Source of the DNA: Corylus avellana
Lineage: Eukaryota > Streptophyta > Magnoliopsida > Fagales > Betulaceae
Direction: 5' to 3'
Assembly (NCBI RefSeq): GCF_901000735.1
Contig: NC_081544.1
Coordinates: forward strand, 16,011,394 to 16,075,393
DNA length: 64,000 bases
Shown: positions 21,801-31,959 of the stretch, piece after piece
Layout: each line of letters begins with the position of its first letter
How positions within the stretch are numbered: position 1 is the first letter of the stretch
The notes under the pieces: model-generated
Databases searched by the model: none
What the model was told of the DNA's origin: nothing
The model's input: only the letters and a program-made list of their open reading frames with translations
Translations under genes and position numbers: made by a program

Positions 21801-24215
21801 AAAAAGATTTTCCCAAAGCCAAGAGTGGCCATTGATATCCAAGTAAGTGTTCTTCGTTCTTGAAATTTAATTTCAAATAGCAACTGTTCTTCACATGTTC
21901 ATCGTAAAGGATCTTGACTTGGGAATTCGATTCCTTCTGCTGTGCAAATATTTAATTTGCAATCCTATTTCCAACATGAACAAATAACCATTAAAAATAA
22001 CATAATCATCGCCCTTATCTACAGACACCTCAAAAATATCTTGCTAAATGAAGGATCTTTAGTATACAACTATCAGAAAGTGTCAAAGCCCAAAACTTTG
22101 GTATACATAGTAGTAAGAAGTGCAACTGGCTTACTTAGGGCATTAACAACTTGATTCAAGCTCCCCGATTGGTGCCATAAGAAAAAAGTAAACTATTGAA
22201 GATAGTCAACTCATTTGGCATGTTTGTAGCTGAGCTTCTATTAGCCATTGATATACTTAAGGGCCTCATAATCAATGTAAAGATGAACTCATTATGCACC
22301 AAGTAATGATGCCAATGTTTCAAAGATTGTAAAATGGCATATAACTCTAAGTCATAGGTGGAATATTTCTTCTTGGACCCCAACAACTTCTCAGTAAAAA
22401 AGGCGATTAGACAGCCCTCTTTGCTTAGGACACCGCCAATGCCAACACCAGATACATCCAAGTTGACTTCAAAAATATTCTTAAAAGTCTAGAAGAGCAA
22501 GAATAGGTGCTTCTATCATTTTCTACTTCATCAATTGAAAGCTTGCACTGGCTTTTTTAGTAAATTGGAAAGTCCGACCCTTTAAGCATTATGTGATTGG
22601 TGCAATCAAAGTATTGAAATTTCGGATGAACCGTTAGTAGAATGATGCCAATCCGTGGAAACTTTAGACATCATGTAGACTCTTGGGTGTTGGGCACTCT
22701 AGAATTGCTTTTACCTTGGACTGATATGCATGAACACCATCAGTAGACACAACAAAACCAAGGAAAGTAACACTAATAGTAAGAAAGGAGCACTTCTTTT
22801 GATTGACATATAAACACTCATTTCATAGTGTTTCAAAAACCTCATGAGGTGCTTTAAGTGTGTCTCTTGCAAGGGGCAATAGATGAGGATATCGTCAAAG
22901 TACACAACAATAAACTTGCTGAGAATAGCACAATCCCCAACAGAACTTCCTCATGTAAGGTCGTAACACTTGATGCATGAACCTTATGAATGTGTTGGGC
23001 ACGTTGGCTAGTCCAAAAGGCATGACCATCCACTCATACAATCCATGAACCTCATGAATTTACATGGTTATATCATTTGCTTAATGATACGATAGTTAAA
23101 GTTGCAAAGGAAAAGAAAATTAAAGAGAATATAGCTCATGATTTGGGTTTCATATAGAATTATGCTAGTCATTATTTTGGAAGAATTTAGGATTTTTTTT
23201 GTAAATAGAAGTTTGTTAGATTTGGTTGCATGTAGGAGTTTGTGCTTGATTGTATAGGTTTGGTTGTATATATGTAAATGGATGTAGTTGGGTTTGTAAA
23301 TTGTTGCTGTGTTTTTGTAGCTTTGGTCGTATGTAGTTGGTTGTAGTTGTTTTTGTAAGTAGCTGATGTATTTGTTAAGTAGTTGTGTTCCATAATTCAT
23401 CTCGAGTGTTTGGACTGTAGTTTGCTCGTTTGTTTAGTAAAAGCTGATTATTCATCTAAAAAAAAAGTGAACATGAATACACTAAAACTTAAGTAGTGTC
23501 AAAATATTTTAATGCACAGCAATACCTAAGTCATTCTTATTTTGGTTTAGGCTCTAGACAATGTTAGAATATCTAACATTTTAAAAAAAAAACTTCAAAT
23601 ACCCGCATTTATTTAGTTTTCCTACATATTCAAAGGTACATTTTTCTTGAACCCAATAAATCATGTTTAGTTTATTTTGCTATTTGTTTATACTATTATA
23701 TGTTTGTGATGTCATAAAATTAAATTTAAGACTTATATGCTTTTATTTTATATAAATATGCACCAACTGATCACATACACTAAGATTATATGTATGGATG
23801 TGCTTTTGTATTTATTTAAGTCTGTCTTCCTAGTGTATAATAATAAAAAAAAAAAAATCGTCCCCCCCACTCCATAAATCCTAGTTCCGCCGCTGGATAT
23901 TGAACATTTACCTCTCTAACAATTATATTGATTCTTTCTCATGAAATTCATTTACAGGATGGAGGAATGAATGAGAAAAGATTTTCTGAAAACATGTGGA
24001 AGATAACAGAACAACCAATAGTTGTAGAAGGACAAAGCATGGTTGTCGCGGATGCAGAGCCTCCTATTCGAGCAGTGCGTAAAAGGCATCACACTCTTAC
24101 CCGTGGAGACCATATTATAACCCCTTTAATGAGAATGCCACCTCTACCTCCCCTCCCAACCCATAACATTTCAATCTTTCAAATGCTCCAGCAGTTGGAC
24201 AAGATTGAGTCTTGA
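15731..24215 (+). CDS. Unrecognised small plant protein, three exons
   Basis: Exons 15731-15769, 15931-16119 and 23958-24215 join in phase 0 to 161 codons plus stop. Donors are GTAAGT and GTAAGA, and both acceptors read TTCATTTACAG. Exon 2 encodes [23 protein letters not shown] and a [14 protein letters not shown] stretch. Exon 3 encodes [30 protein letters not shown] and ends in LQQLDKIES. Exons 2 and 3 look like real conserved coding sequence: no repeats, good splice sites, matching phase. Exon 1 is less sure. I see no signal peptide, membrane segment or named domain; the His/Arg-rich stretch before the Pro-rich one could be a binding surface. Intron 2 is 7.8 kb and is full of transposons. 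I do not recognise the family. Confidence 0.6.
15772..15809 (+). repeat. (CT)n microsatellite in intron 1
   Basis: About 17 uninterrupted CT units start just after the exon 1 donor. Such tracts are common in plant introns and leaders. Confidence 0.95.
16371..17022. mobile_element. MULE-type MITE in intron 2 of the host gene
   Basis: The left end AGGGAAAAGTCCAC is matched by the right end GTGGACTTTACC in inverted orientation. The repeats continue inwards as CCCCTCAAACTACCACCCAA and its complement near 16985-17010. The 9-mer ATTTTTTTT stands directly outside each end (16362-16370 and 17023-17031), which fits the 9-bp duplication of Mutator-type elements, although it is low-complexity. The interior is A/T homopolymer with no coding capacity. 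Confidence 0.7.
17400..18375 (+). pseudogene. LINE ORF1 fragment (DUF4283-like), truncated
   Basis: Frames at 17602-17802 and 17807-18055 encode an acidic, Glu/Lys-rich leader and then [20 protein letters not shown]...[20 protein letters not shown]. This is the DUF4283-type nucleic-acid-binding region found at the start of many plant L1-type LINEs and related retroelements. The frame is broken at about 17800 and 18055. The fragment stops in A-rich sequence at 18340-18375. No reverse transcriptase follows. Confidence 0.65.
18456..18993 (-). repeat. Probable 3' LTR of the minus-strand gypsy element
   Basis: On the minus strand it starts TGATGCAGGAGAAG just after a polypurine tract. It is A-rich with repeated CCTAATCCT-like words. 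The distal limit (about 18456) is approximate, because no second LTR copy is present in the window. Confidence 0.5.
20127..21976 (+). repeat. Solo LTR nested in the gypsy element
   Basis: The 1,850-bp block begins TGTTAGGATT and ends TATTTCCAACA, with TG...CA termini. It is flanked by TGAAT (20122-20126) and TGAAC (21977-21981), a 5-bp target duplication with one change. Removing the block rejoins the gypsy coding sequence (CCACTGAACAAATAACC). A TATAAATA box at 21477-21484 gives plus orientation. No internal coding region is present, so this is a solo LTR left by recombination between the two LTRs of a full element. Confidence 0.85.
21477..21484 (+). promoter_or_regulatory. TATA box of the solo LTR
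   Basis: TATAAATA within the LTR is followed about 30 bp downstream by pyrimidine-rich CTCTCAAATCACTCAATTC, a likely transcription start region (R). Confidence 0.55.
23056..23957. other. Remainder of intron 2, no gene seen
   Basis: This is AT-rich sequence with G/T-rich repeats of TTGGTTGTATGTAG type (23215-23350) and a short block TCGTCCCCCCCACTCC...GTTCCGCCGCTG (23858-23896), a phrase seen in dispersed plant repeats. It ends with the acceptor TTCATTTACAG at 23957. Confidence 0.45.
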
Positions 24216-24960
24216 AAAAGTATAACCAATGATTTGGTTCCCCCCATCTTTTTTCATTTAAGTTATTCTCAACCCATTAGGAAGCGATGAGAAAAAAAAC
24301 CTCTTTATTATATAACCAGTGGTGTAGCTGCTTTAGAACAAGAGGAATCCTAGATGTAGCAATGACTTTGTAACTCTACAGCTATCTTCGAATTGTATTT
24401 TGTATATTATCAGCAAATCTTGTTGCAACTTATATCATAATATGCCAAAAGTTTTTATAGTTAAATTGTCAATATATGAATGCTAAGCGTGACATCACCA
24501 ATGAAGAAACTTATAATAAAATGGAAAATAAAGAAACTAGCGAAAGAAATAGATAATAGAGTCGAGAATTTTAGGGTGGTTTGGTGTTAGACACCTACGT
24601 CCGCCACTAGGGAAGAGGCCAATAGGGATGCATTTTCGCTCTTATGACTTGATGATATTTACGTTACAAATTACTCCTATTTATAGGAGAATTGGGGTAG
24701 GTGAAGAAAAGATAACCATGGTAATCATATTAGATTAATTTGGTGACCAATAAACATCATAAAGGATTTTTATCCTTATAATATATTCTAATCCATAGTT
24801 TGATAGATTAATTTATGTACTAATGGTGGGACTTAAAGGGCCATGCATATGAGTTCACCTTCTTTTCAATACATCACTAACACCAACTTCTTTTTAAAGA
24901 ATTTACCCGAATGGAAGGTACATTGGATTTATTACCAGCAGTGGATTTACTATTTCGATT

Positions 24961-24997
<37 letters not shown>

Positions 24998-26350
24998 GGA
25001 ATCATCACATATACTCAAATATCAAACTGTGGAAGCAACTAAGAACACTTGCATTATTTTACTTGCCCCCTTAAAATTTACCATCAAATAGATTGAAGAT
25101 TAGGAACTTAAAGATATCCTTCCCAATGATGTGAAATTTTTGTACATGCGTCACTAATATGCTTGTAAGGTACCTAGTGGTTTAAACATCTGAAGTAGCA
25201 AGTGTCTTATCATTTCCTTTTAGTACATATTGCATGTATTTTTAAGAATGTGAGGCTTCTTCAATTTAAGGAAATAGTTCAATCATAACGTAGTTTACAC
25301 AAAGGTTTTTAAGAGTATGTAAAATTGCTTCAAATTGAACAACCAATTTAGGGAATACTAATTTTGACTACACGTAGTTGCAAATGGTTTAATTGTAATT
25401 GCAGCCTTTTTCCTCGAAATGTGGTTGAGGTCTTGCTTGGACAGTTCTCTAGCACATTTCCAATAAGATGCCTCTCTCTTTGTACTCCTCTTGATTAGCC
25501 TTTATTGCTTGTGTTGTTGGTTTGTATTTCCCTCATCCAAAACAAAAATGCTTATGGACTAGGTCATCATCAAGCTTCACTACGAGCATCGAATTCCAAT
25601 GGAGTTTGAAACGAATCCACGCAATTAGTACATGAAAATTCATGCCAAGATTACAAATATAAATAATATGAACCAAATTAAAAAGTGCTCTTTCAACAAT
25701 GTACGTAAAGTTGACATTTGAGAGTAATAGACTGAAAGTATCCCACAAAAATAAAGAGCAAAGACAACAGCGTATGCAATTATGACTCGGGAGCGATTGA
25801 TCATGCACACAATGCTAATATGAATGCCAAGGACATAAATGGGCAATCCCATAGGTAAGTTTTAACATTTGCCTTTTATAAAAAGCTAATAACAAAAGCA
25901 AACCTATTTCATAGGTTTGCATATATATAGAACTCTACCAGAACATATGTTAAGCCTTTAGAAAAGTAACACCCAAGAAATAATAACAGCTGGTCGCTAA
26001 TCCAAACTCAGGAAAATTTATTTGCACTTAAGAACACACTGCCGTTTGAATTAGGGAATAGCTAGCTTGAACGAAACTCGATATTTTTGCCTAAAAATAG
26101 CAAGTTTCATATTCATAATTTTTACAATCAAAATGTCGTCCTCTACACTAATATGAGAGTCTGAGAGTGGGGATATAGTGGGAAAAATAGTTGGAGAATA
26201 AGGAGGCTTTAGATCTCAAAGATTTGGATCATTTTAAAGAGAGATTGCTTTATATAAGTTCTAACTCTGGTTTTATTTTATTAATCATTTAAAGTTTAAA
26301 TACGTTATAATGCTCAAATAGCTCGGGAAAGTATGGTTGAATATTCTACG
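24216..26350. other. Downstream region, no gene recognised
   Basis: The first 250 bp are probably the 3' untranslated region of the host gene. About 24480-24900 looks like anonymous repeat sequence. A T-run of about 30 lies at 24966-24996. Open frames at 25533-25852 on the minus strand are hydrophobic but have no recognised domain or splice context. Confidence 0.4.
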
Positions 26351-26359
26351 TAAAATTAT

Positions 26360-26821
26360 GGGGTAATTACCTTTTGTCCCCATGAACTACAGCGCTTTGG
26401 CACTTTCTCCCTATGAACTACCAACTATGACACCTGACCCCATCAAACTACCATCTTATGACAAAAAACCCCATTCTGTCAGTCAAAGGGGTTAAAATTG
26501 ACAGTCAACGGTCATGTGCAAGTCATGTGCCATTTTAATTTTTTTTCTTCCACTTTTGCCCTCACTTTTTCATGTGTTGGATTAGGGTTTAGGAGGGTAT
26601 AAACGTCATTTTCTCGGTCTAAAGTGAGGGCAAAAGTGGAAAAAAAAATGGCACATGACTTGTGCATGACCGTTGACCGTCAATTTTAACACCTTTGACT
26701 GACGGAAGGGAGTTTTTTGTCATAAGATGGTAGTTTGATAGGGTCAGATGTTATAGTTGGTAGGTCATGGAGGAAAAGTGCCAATGCACTGTTATTCATG
26801 GGGGCAAAAGGTAATTACCCT
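26360..26821. mobile_element. Long-hairpin MULE-type MITE
   Basis: The element starts GGGGTAATTACCTTTTGTCC and ends with the complement (GGGGCAAAAGGTAATTACCCT). Both arms stay complementary for about 200 bp, through CATGAACTACCAACTA, GGTCATGTGCAAGTCATG and CCACTTTTGCCCTCACTTT, leaving a loop of about 60 nt near 26568-26625. The flanks are TAAAATTAT at 26351-26359 and 26822-26830, a perfect 9-bp target duplication. There is no coding capacity. Confidence 0.92.
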
Positions 26822-26830
26822 TAAAATTAT

Positions 26831-27414
26831 TCATGTTACAATACCGTTGTTGTACTTCTTAAATACAATTAGGTATTTTAGAATAGCATCGTTGTAATGC
26901 CAAAGCGATGTTAATGATATTTAGAAAGATATTATACTAATACCATAGAACTGCCAGTATGAAAATACGTGGTAATGCTACCTAACCGTTATAATGCCCA
27001 AGTGTTATTATGACATTGTAAACATGTCATTATAATGTCCAACTGGTATTATAATTTTGTAAACCTATCGTTATATTATCCGAGTTTAGGTAAAGTTTGA
27101 AGAAGATAATATTAGATTTTAAATATAAATTTTGACTAATATACAATTCTACTCTAACATGATAAATTGCAGTGAGCACATGACTTAGAAATCTATCTAA
27201 GCAATCTAGACTTGATACTACATAGACTGTAAGTATTTTACTTACTTAGACTTGATACTTATTTTAAAAAGCATCATTTCTTTGTTTCACATGCGCCTAA
27301 TTATTTTATGAATATGGCTATATGCTTTTAATGATTTTCACGTCTTTTAAGATATATGACATTTTAGCTGTGAAAAAGCGATGTACTGCTTTAAAAATAA
27401 GACATGATATTACA
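26831..27414. other. AT-rich spacer with degenerate short repeats
   Basis: Words such as GTTATAATGCCCAAGTG, TCATTATAATGTCCAACTGG and GTTATATTATCCGAG recur at roughly 45-bp spacing (26970-27080), suggesting an old degenerate tandem repeat. I see no gene. Confidence 0.4.
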
Positions 27415-27432
27415 TGATGTCATATTATAATT

Positions 27433-28436
27433 TTTTTTTTTTTTTTTCTGTTCAATTAAGGGAAGTGGGTTACAGGACTGATTAATTGACCTCAAAAGGG
27501 GTGGGCACCCCAACAACACAGCCCAAAAAGTAAATGCAGTACAAATTTAAGAACGAAATCTGGATCTGGTCCAAAAGGACCAAACAGCAGGCAATGGCAT
27601 ACAAGCCGGGCCTTTTCCAGGGCCGCACAAGGCGGTTACAAATAGCAAAGAGACTCAATAAAGAGTCCGATGCAGTAAAGGCAACAACCACGTTGTTGCA
27701 GGTCAAACACTGCAGAAACCGATTTGGAGCCGTAGGAGGCCAACCACCAGGAACAAAAATCACCCAAATAAGATCCATCCACTTCAGTACAAGTGAGTGA
27801 AAAGCCACAGAAAATAACAACAAAGATAAAAAACAACAACAGAAAAGCTGCAAAAAAAACTACAGCAGAAAGCCAAACACACAAAATCAACAAGCAAAAA
27901 GCAAAGGAAAAACAACCACAACCAGATTCTGGGCCAGCACCGAAGATCGGAGGGCCAGAAATAGAAGAAACAAAAAAACCACACAGCACCGGCAGGGGCG
28001 GAGGTAGGTGGGTGGAGGGAAGATCGGAGGAGCCACGCGAGGAGGAGAAGGCGGATCTGAGGTGGAGATGGGATCTGCGATGCATGGATCTGTGGAAAGC
28101 CCGACCGACTGAGGCGGATCTATGGCGGTGAAGGGACGGCCGGAGGCGGAGCAACGAGATGGGGCGGTGAAGGTGGCACTGAGCGGAGCTGGCTGAGGAG
28201 TAGGGGAGAAGAAAAAGAGAAAAAAGAAAACCAAGAGAAAAACCAGGAGAAGAGGAAACAAGGAGAAAGGAAAAAGGGGAAAACAGAGAGGATACACAGG
28301 GGGTGGGAGGATGGGAAAGGAAAAACCTTTCCCTCCTCCCAGGAGAAACCGCACTAGGCGGTGGGCAAAGTCTCACTGAAGGAGACGGTATGGAAAAATA
28401 TCCAGAGCTTCTCTCTTTACAAAATAGAGAGAAAAC
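27433..28436 (-). mobile_element. Retroposed 1 kb unit with poly(A) and 18-bp target duplication
   Basis: The 18-mer TGATGTCATATTATAATT stands at 27415-27432 and again at 28437-28454. Directly inside the left copy is a T-run (27431-27449), which is a poly(A) tail when read on the minus strand. This is the signature of L1-driven target-primed insertion. The unit is GC- and pyrimidine-richer than its surroundings and holds an open minus frame of 269 residues (27636-28445) rich in Ser, Phe and Leu. I recognise no domain in it. It may be a 5'-truncated or non-autonomous LINE, or a retrocopied transcript. Confidence 0.8.
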
Positions 28437-28454
28437 TGATGTCATATTATAATT

Positions 28455-28721
28455 ACTAGCTCATAACTCGCACTATGAAGAAGATTTTGCGTTACAATGA
28501 AGTCATCCAAAAAGTGTAGAGGAAAAAAAATACCACAAGTGGGCCATTGGAGACAGTTGCAAGAAAATATGAGACAGTGCCGAAATGCATTACAACAGTG
28601 GCAAAGGAAAAAAAAGGGAATATTAGCAGACACTATAAGAGAGCAATGCAATCAGATGGCCGAATTGCAAGGCAAGGAAAAACACAATGACTCTGCAGAG
28701 GTTGCACAAGTTCAACTGCAG
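28455..28721 (+). pseudogene. LINE ORF2 fragment between endonuclease and reverse transcriptase
   Basis: The plus frame gives CRNALQQWQRKKKGILADTIREQ and EVAQVQLQC. This resembles the Lys/Gln-rich linker that precedes reverse transcriptase in plant L1-type ORF2. The sequence then breaks at 28722, where an LTR starts. The next LINE motif in order (WLKEGDKNTKFFHA) is found on the same strand at 33585 after the second gap, so the two pieces are probably one element split by the gypsy insertion. Confidence 0.55.
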
Positions 28722-29144
28722 TGTTGATGCATTTTTTTGGTTTAACGGTCTTCGATTGGTGTGATCTTCACGTTCTTCGAGGTGTCTGTGATCATCAATC
28801 TTCGGGCTCCTACAAAATAATAATAGCATCAAAGGGGTCTCCGGGGAAGGCCCCGTAAACCATCTGATACTTAAGTTAGCAGTCGTATATGGGGTCTAAA
28901 TGTAGCCAGAGCTAGCTATGTATTGAGAAAATAAATGATCGATCCATGTTACCCATGCCTGGTGTTCCCTTTTATAGGGTTTTATCTATGTAACTGCTTC
29001 CTCGATCTTCTCCCTTTAGATCATTGAGGGATCATTTGAAATAGTGGATAGATAATGTGAAGTAGTTAAGATAATGTAGGATCTTATGAGATAATTGAGG
29101 GTTGTTGAGAAATAGTGGGACCCATAGTGAATTTTATCCCAACA
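28722..29144 (-). repeat. LTR-like terminal block (3' LTR of the minus-strand element)
   Basis: On the minus strand it starts TGTTGGGATAAAATTC and ends AAATGCATCAACA. It carries TATAAAAGGG near 28968-28977 in the position of an LTR promoter, followed by the phrases GGGGCCTTCCCCGGAGACCC and TAGGAGCCCGAAG. The second LTR is not in view, so the limits rest on the termini alone. The sequence before it on the minus strand is not a clear polypurine tract. Confidence 0.5.
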
Positions 29145-29508
29145 GTCATGGCTGACTTGTCCAGCTAGTCGAGCATCGGGAATCTTATGCGTATTTGCGA
29201 CTGAAGCCCTAAAGCTCCTGAAGCTAGCCCTTCTGTTTTGTAATTATATACTTGGAATCCTTAAATAATAGGACTTTTGGGTTGATCAAACTGTTAGTCA
29301 TTTCATTTGCTTCCAATGAGATTATTAATAATAACATGGTCTTAACTTGCAATTTCAGAAAATAACATAAGTTTAACATTTAAGATCTTGACAATAATTG
29401 CAATGGGATTATTTATGCATCACTCCTAGCAATCTTGACAATAATTTATATCTTACCTGTGATTGCTCGGTAGAGTGCTTTTGGCTAAGTGTCAGGCCTC
29501 AGGAAATT

Positions 29509-29955
29509 TTTAACCTTTTTCAAACACACCTTCTTTGAAAGATTTACGTTCTTGACAAGTTATTTTTTTTAGGCTGTTTAACCTTTTTCGAACACACCTT
29601 CTTTGAAGGATTTACGCTCTTGACAGATTATTTTTTATGAAGCTGTTTAACCTTTTTCGAACACCTTCTTTGAAGGATTTATGTTCTTGATAGGTTAGCT
29701 GTTTAACCTTTTTCGAACACACATTCTTTGAAGGATTTACGTTCTTGACAGGTTAGCTGTTTAACCTTTTTCAAACATACCTTCTTTGAAGGATTTACGT
29801 TCTTGACAGGTTAAACTTGGAAAAGTGCCTTAGTTATGTTTCCCGAGTTTGATCTCGAGGAAGCTCTTTGGCTTCTTTCCGAAGCGACTGGAAAAGTGCC
29901 TTAGTTATGTTTCCTGAGTTTGATCTCGAGAAAGCTCTTTGGTTTGTTTTCGAAG
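29509..29955. repeat. Two tandem arrays (58-75-bp and 71-bp units)
   Basis: In 29509-29815 the phrase TTTAACCTTTTTCGAACAC...CTTCTTTGAAGGATTTACG...TTGACAGGTTA occurs five times with variable spacers. In 29818-29955 a 71-bp unit (GGAAAAGTGCCTTAGTTATG to TTCGAAGC) occurs twice. The second array overlaps the right edge of the weak coding remnant. Confidence 0.85.
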
Positions 29956-30313
29956 CAACGAGATCCTCTGACTAAAGTGTCGAGCCGCTATCTCCCGGTG
30001 TGCTGCCATGGTTACTTGGGGCTGGTCCTGCTTCTCCTTCAGCAAGTGAAGGTGTAGTTTGAGGCCTTCATCGTTGCACTTGTGCCAAAAGGTCTTTACA
30101 CAGAAGCTTCTCGATCCAGTCCTGGCTAAGATGACTGCCTCCCTTGCGCTTACCAAACCGTTTCTTCAAAATTTTGAAGATGGTCTTCAAATCAGATGCC
30201 CCCCATTCTTGGATATGTGACTCTCGGGATAATTTAGTTTGGATTCCTAAGGAAATATCAGGATCATGTGAACTTTCGATGAGGTCCGGTAATAGTGAGT
30301 GAGGGCGAGGCAA
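29905..30313 (-). pseudogene. Possible gypsy integrase C-terminal remnant
   Basis: Two overlapping minus frames give DPDISLGIQTKLSRES and LHLHLLKEKQDQPQVTMAAH...ARHFSQRI. The second resembles the region before the GDLVLR motif of Tat/Athila-type integrases (LLDEKRDQA...YYNSRV), but the GDLV motif itself is missing. Its position next to the 3' LTR fits. The resemblance is weak. Confidence 0.35.
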
Positions 30314-30339
30314 TCATGGACTCAGAAGGGTGAAGCTCA

Positions 30340-31100
30340 GCCATGCTGAGTCGGAGCAAGGCTCGACCGTAGTGAGCCGGAGCGAGGCTTGATCATGGTG
30401 AGGCGGAGTGCGGCTTGGCCGTGCTGAGACAGAGCGATGCTCACCGTGCTGAGGCAAAGTGGTGCTCACTGTGTTGAGGCGGAGTGAGGCTTAGCCTTGT
30501 TGAGGCGAAGCAATGCACGTCGTGGTGAGGCGGAGTGAAGTTCGGCCGTGCTGAGGCGAGGCAAGGCTCACCATGCTGAGGTGGTATGAGGCTCTCCTTG
30601 CTGAGACGGAGCGAGGCTCGGCTGTGCCAAGGCAGAGCGAAGCTTACTGTGCTGAGGCGGAATGATGCTCAGCCCTGCTGAGGCAGAGCAATGCTCGTTG
30701 TGCTGAGGGGGAGTGATGCTTGTCGTACTGAGGCGGAGTGAGGCTCGGCTGAGTGATGCTCGCCGTGCTGAGGCGAAGTGATGCTCGGCCCTGCTAAGGC
30801 GGAGCAAGGCTCTTTGTGCTGAGACAGAGCGAGGCTCGGCCGACCGAGGCAAAGCGATGCTCGCAGTGCTGAGGTGGAGTGATGCTCGGCCTTGCTGAGG
30901 TGAAGCAATGCTCGCAGTGCTGAGGGGGAGTAATGCTCGCCGTGCTGAGGCGGAGTGAGGCTCGACCGTGCTGAGGCAGAGTGATGCTCGGCCCTGCTGA
31001 GGTGGAGCAACGCTTGCTGTGCTAGGGTAGAGTGAGGCTCGGCCATGCTGAGGAGGAGCAATGCTAGCCGTGCTGGGGCAGAATGATGATCGGCCCTGCT
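30340..31100. repeat. Minisatellite of alternating 26- and 25-bp units
   Basis: The 26-bp unit is close to GCTGAGGCGGAGCGAGGCTC plus GGCCGT; the 25-bp unit is close to GCTGAGGCGGAGTGATGCTC plus GCCGT. They largely alternate, so the higher-order period is 51 bp (17 codons) and about 29 units are present. Because 51 is a multiple of three, long frames stay open on the minus strand (30568-31161 and 30669-31127) with a 17-residue period. These are likely by-products of the repeat rather than genes. Confidence 0.9.
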
Positions 31101-31959
31101 GAGGTGGATCATCTTGTTGGCAACCATTTAATGGCAACTTAGGAACAAACACCTCATACATTGAGCTTTTTCTACATGTATTTGGTTATGAGATGCATAT
31201 AATATAAAAACAGAATATGTACCTCCCATTTCTATGTGGCAAGAGTGGTGTCAGTGGCGAGATACTCAAATTGCGAAATGAGTTCAGTGGAGAGGAGTTG
31301 CTTTGGCCGATGCTTCCTCGCTGATATTGACTTTGGCCCTTAGATGTTGTTGCTCGGCTTTTGTCAAGTTATTGTCGACGGGTATGCTGAATCAACATTT
31401 CCTTCTAGGCGAACCATGAGCTTTCATTTTCATGATGGCATTCGTATCTGAGGTGGGTTGCATGCCATGGCAAGGGTATATGTTAGAGCAATCTTATGCC
31501 ACGGCAGGGTTAGACTTGGCCTTGAGCTGGAGTGGGTCGCTGTACCATGACAAGGGTATGCTTTCGAGCCGATGCCATAGCAGGACCTACTCTGGGCTGC
31601 TAGGTGCTCCGTGGATGCGGGAGCATCTTGTCTTAATGAGAGCCCCCGTGGAGGGCCCGCTTGTCTAACTGAAGTTGGGCTTCAATGAAAGCATCTTGTT
31701 GTGTGGACAAATGGTTGAAGTTGTTGACTTTCTCAACTTTGGGTGACACGCCACTAGTCGCATAAGATGAAAGGTATACCCCCTAGAATTTGGCAATTTT
31801 CACGAGTAGCTCGAAGGTCCGGCGATTGCTGACGTGATAATGCCAGCCCTTTTCCTCTACTATTTAGAGTCTGGGGTTGGTGGCCCCCATATGAGCTTGA
31901 TGCGAGGTTCGATAGACCTTAATCTGGCGAGACTTGAAGTCCAGCAAATCTTGAGGTTC

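Larger units (their letters stand above)
18456..23055 (-). mobile_element. Decayed Ty3/gypsy element (chromovirus-like), split by a solo LTR
   Basis: The element runs leftwards. About 22490-23055 holds reverse transcriptase (YFDDILIY at about 22880-22905). 22156-22461 is RNase H ([33 protein letters not shown]). 19600-20110 is integrase core (ILMVVD-FSKMAHF) and 19003-19460 is the integrase C-terminal region ([16 protein letters not shown]). A purine-rich tract (complement of 18993-19006) is followed by the start of an LTR, TGATGCAGGAG, whose TATTTAAA box is near 18597-18604. Stops and frameshifts are frequent. The block 20127-21976 is a later insertion between integrase and RNase H. Confidence 0.75.

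Noticed and set aside
25533..25852. Hydrophobic minus-strand frames that might be a membrane protein
   Set aside because: Two overlapping frames of 70-91 residues, no homologous motif, no splice partner, AT-rich surroundings.
27636..28445. 269-residue minus-strand open frame
   Set aside because: It lies within a retroposed unit, runs past its border, and is a Ser/Phe/Leu-rich translation of pyrimidine-rich DNA without domain. Not called as a gene.
30568..31161. 197-residue repeat protein on the minus strand
   Set aside because: It stays open because the 51-bp repeat period is a multiple of three; other frames are open as well. Reported as repeat, not as CDS.
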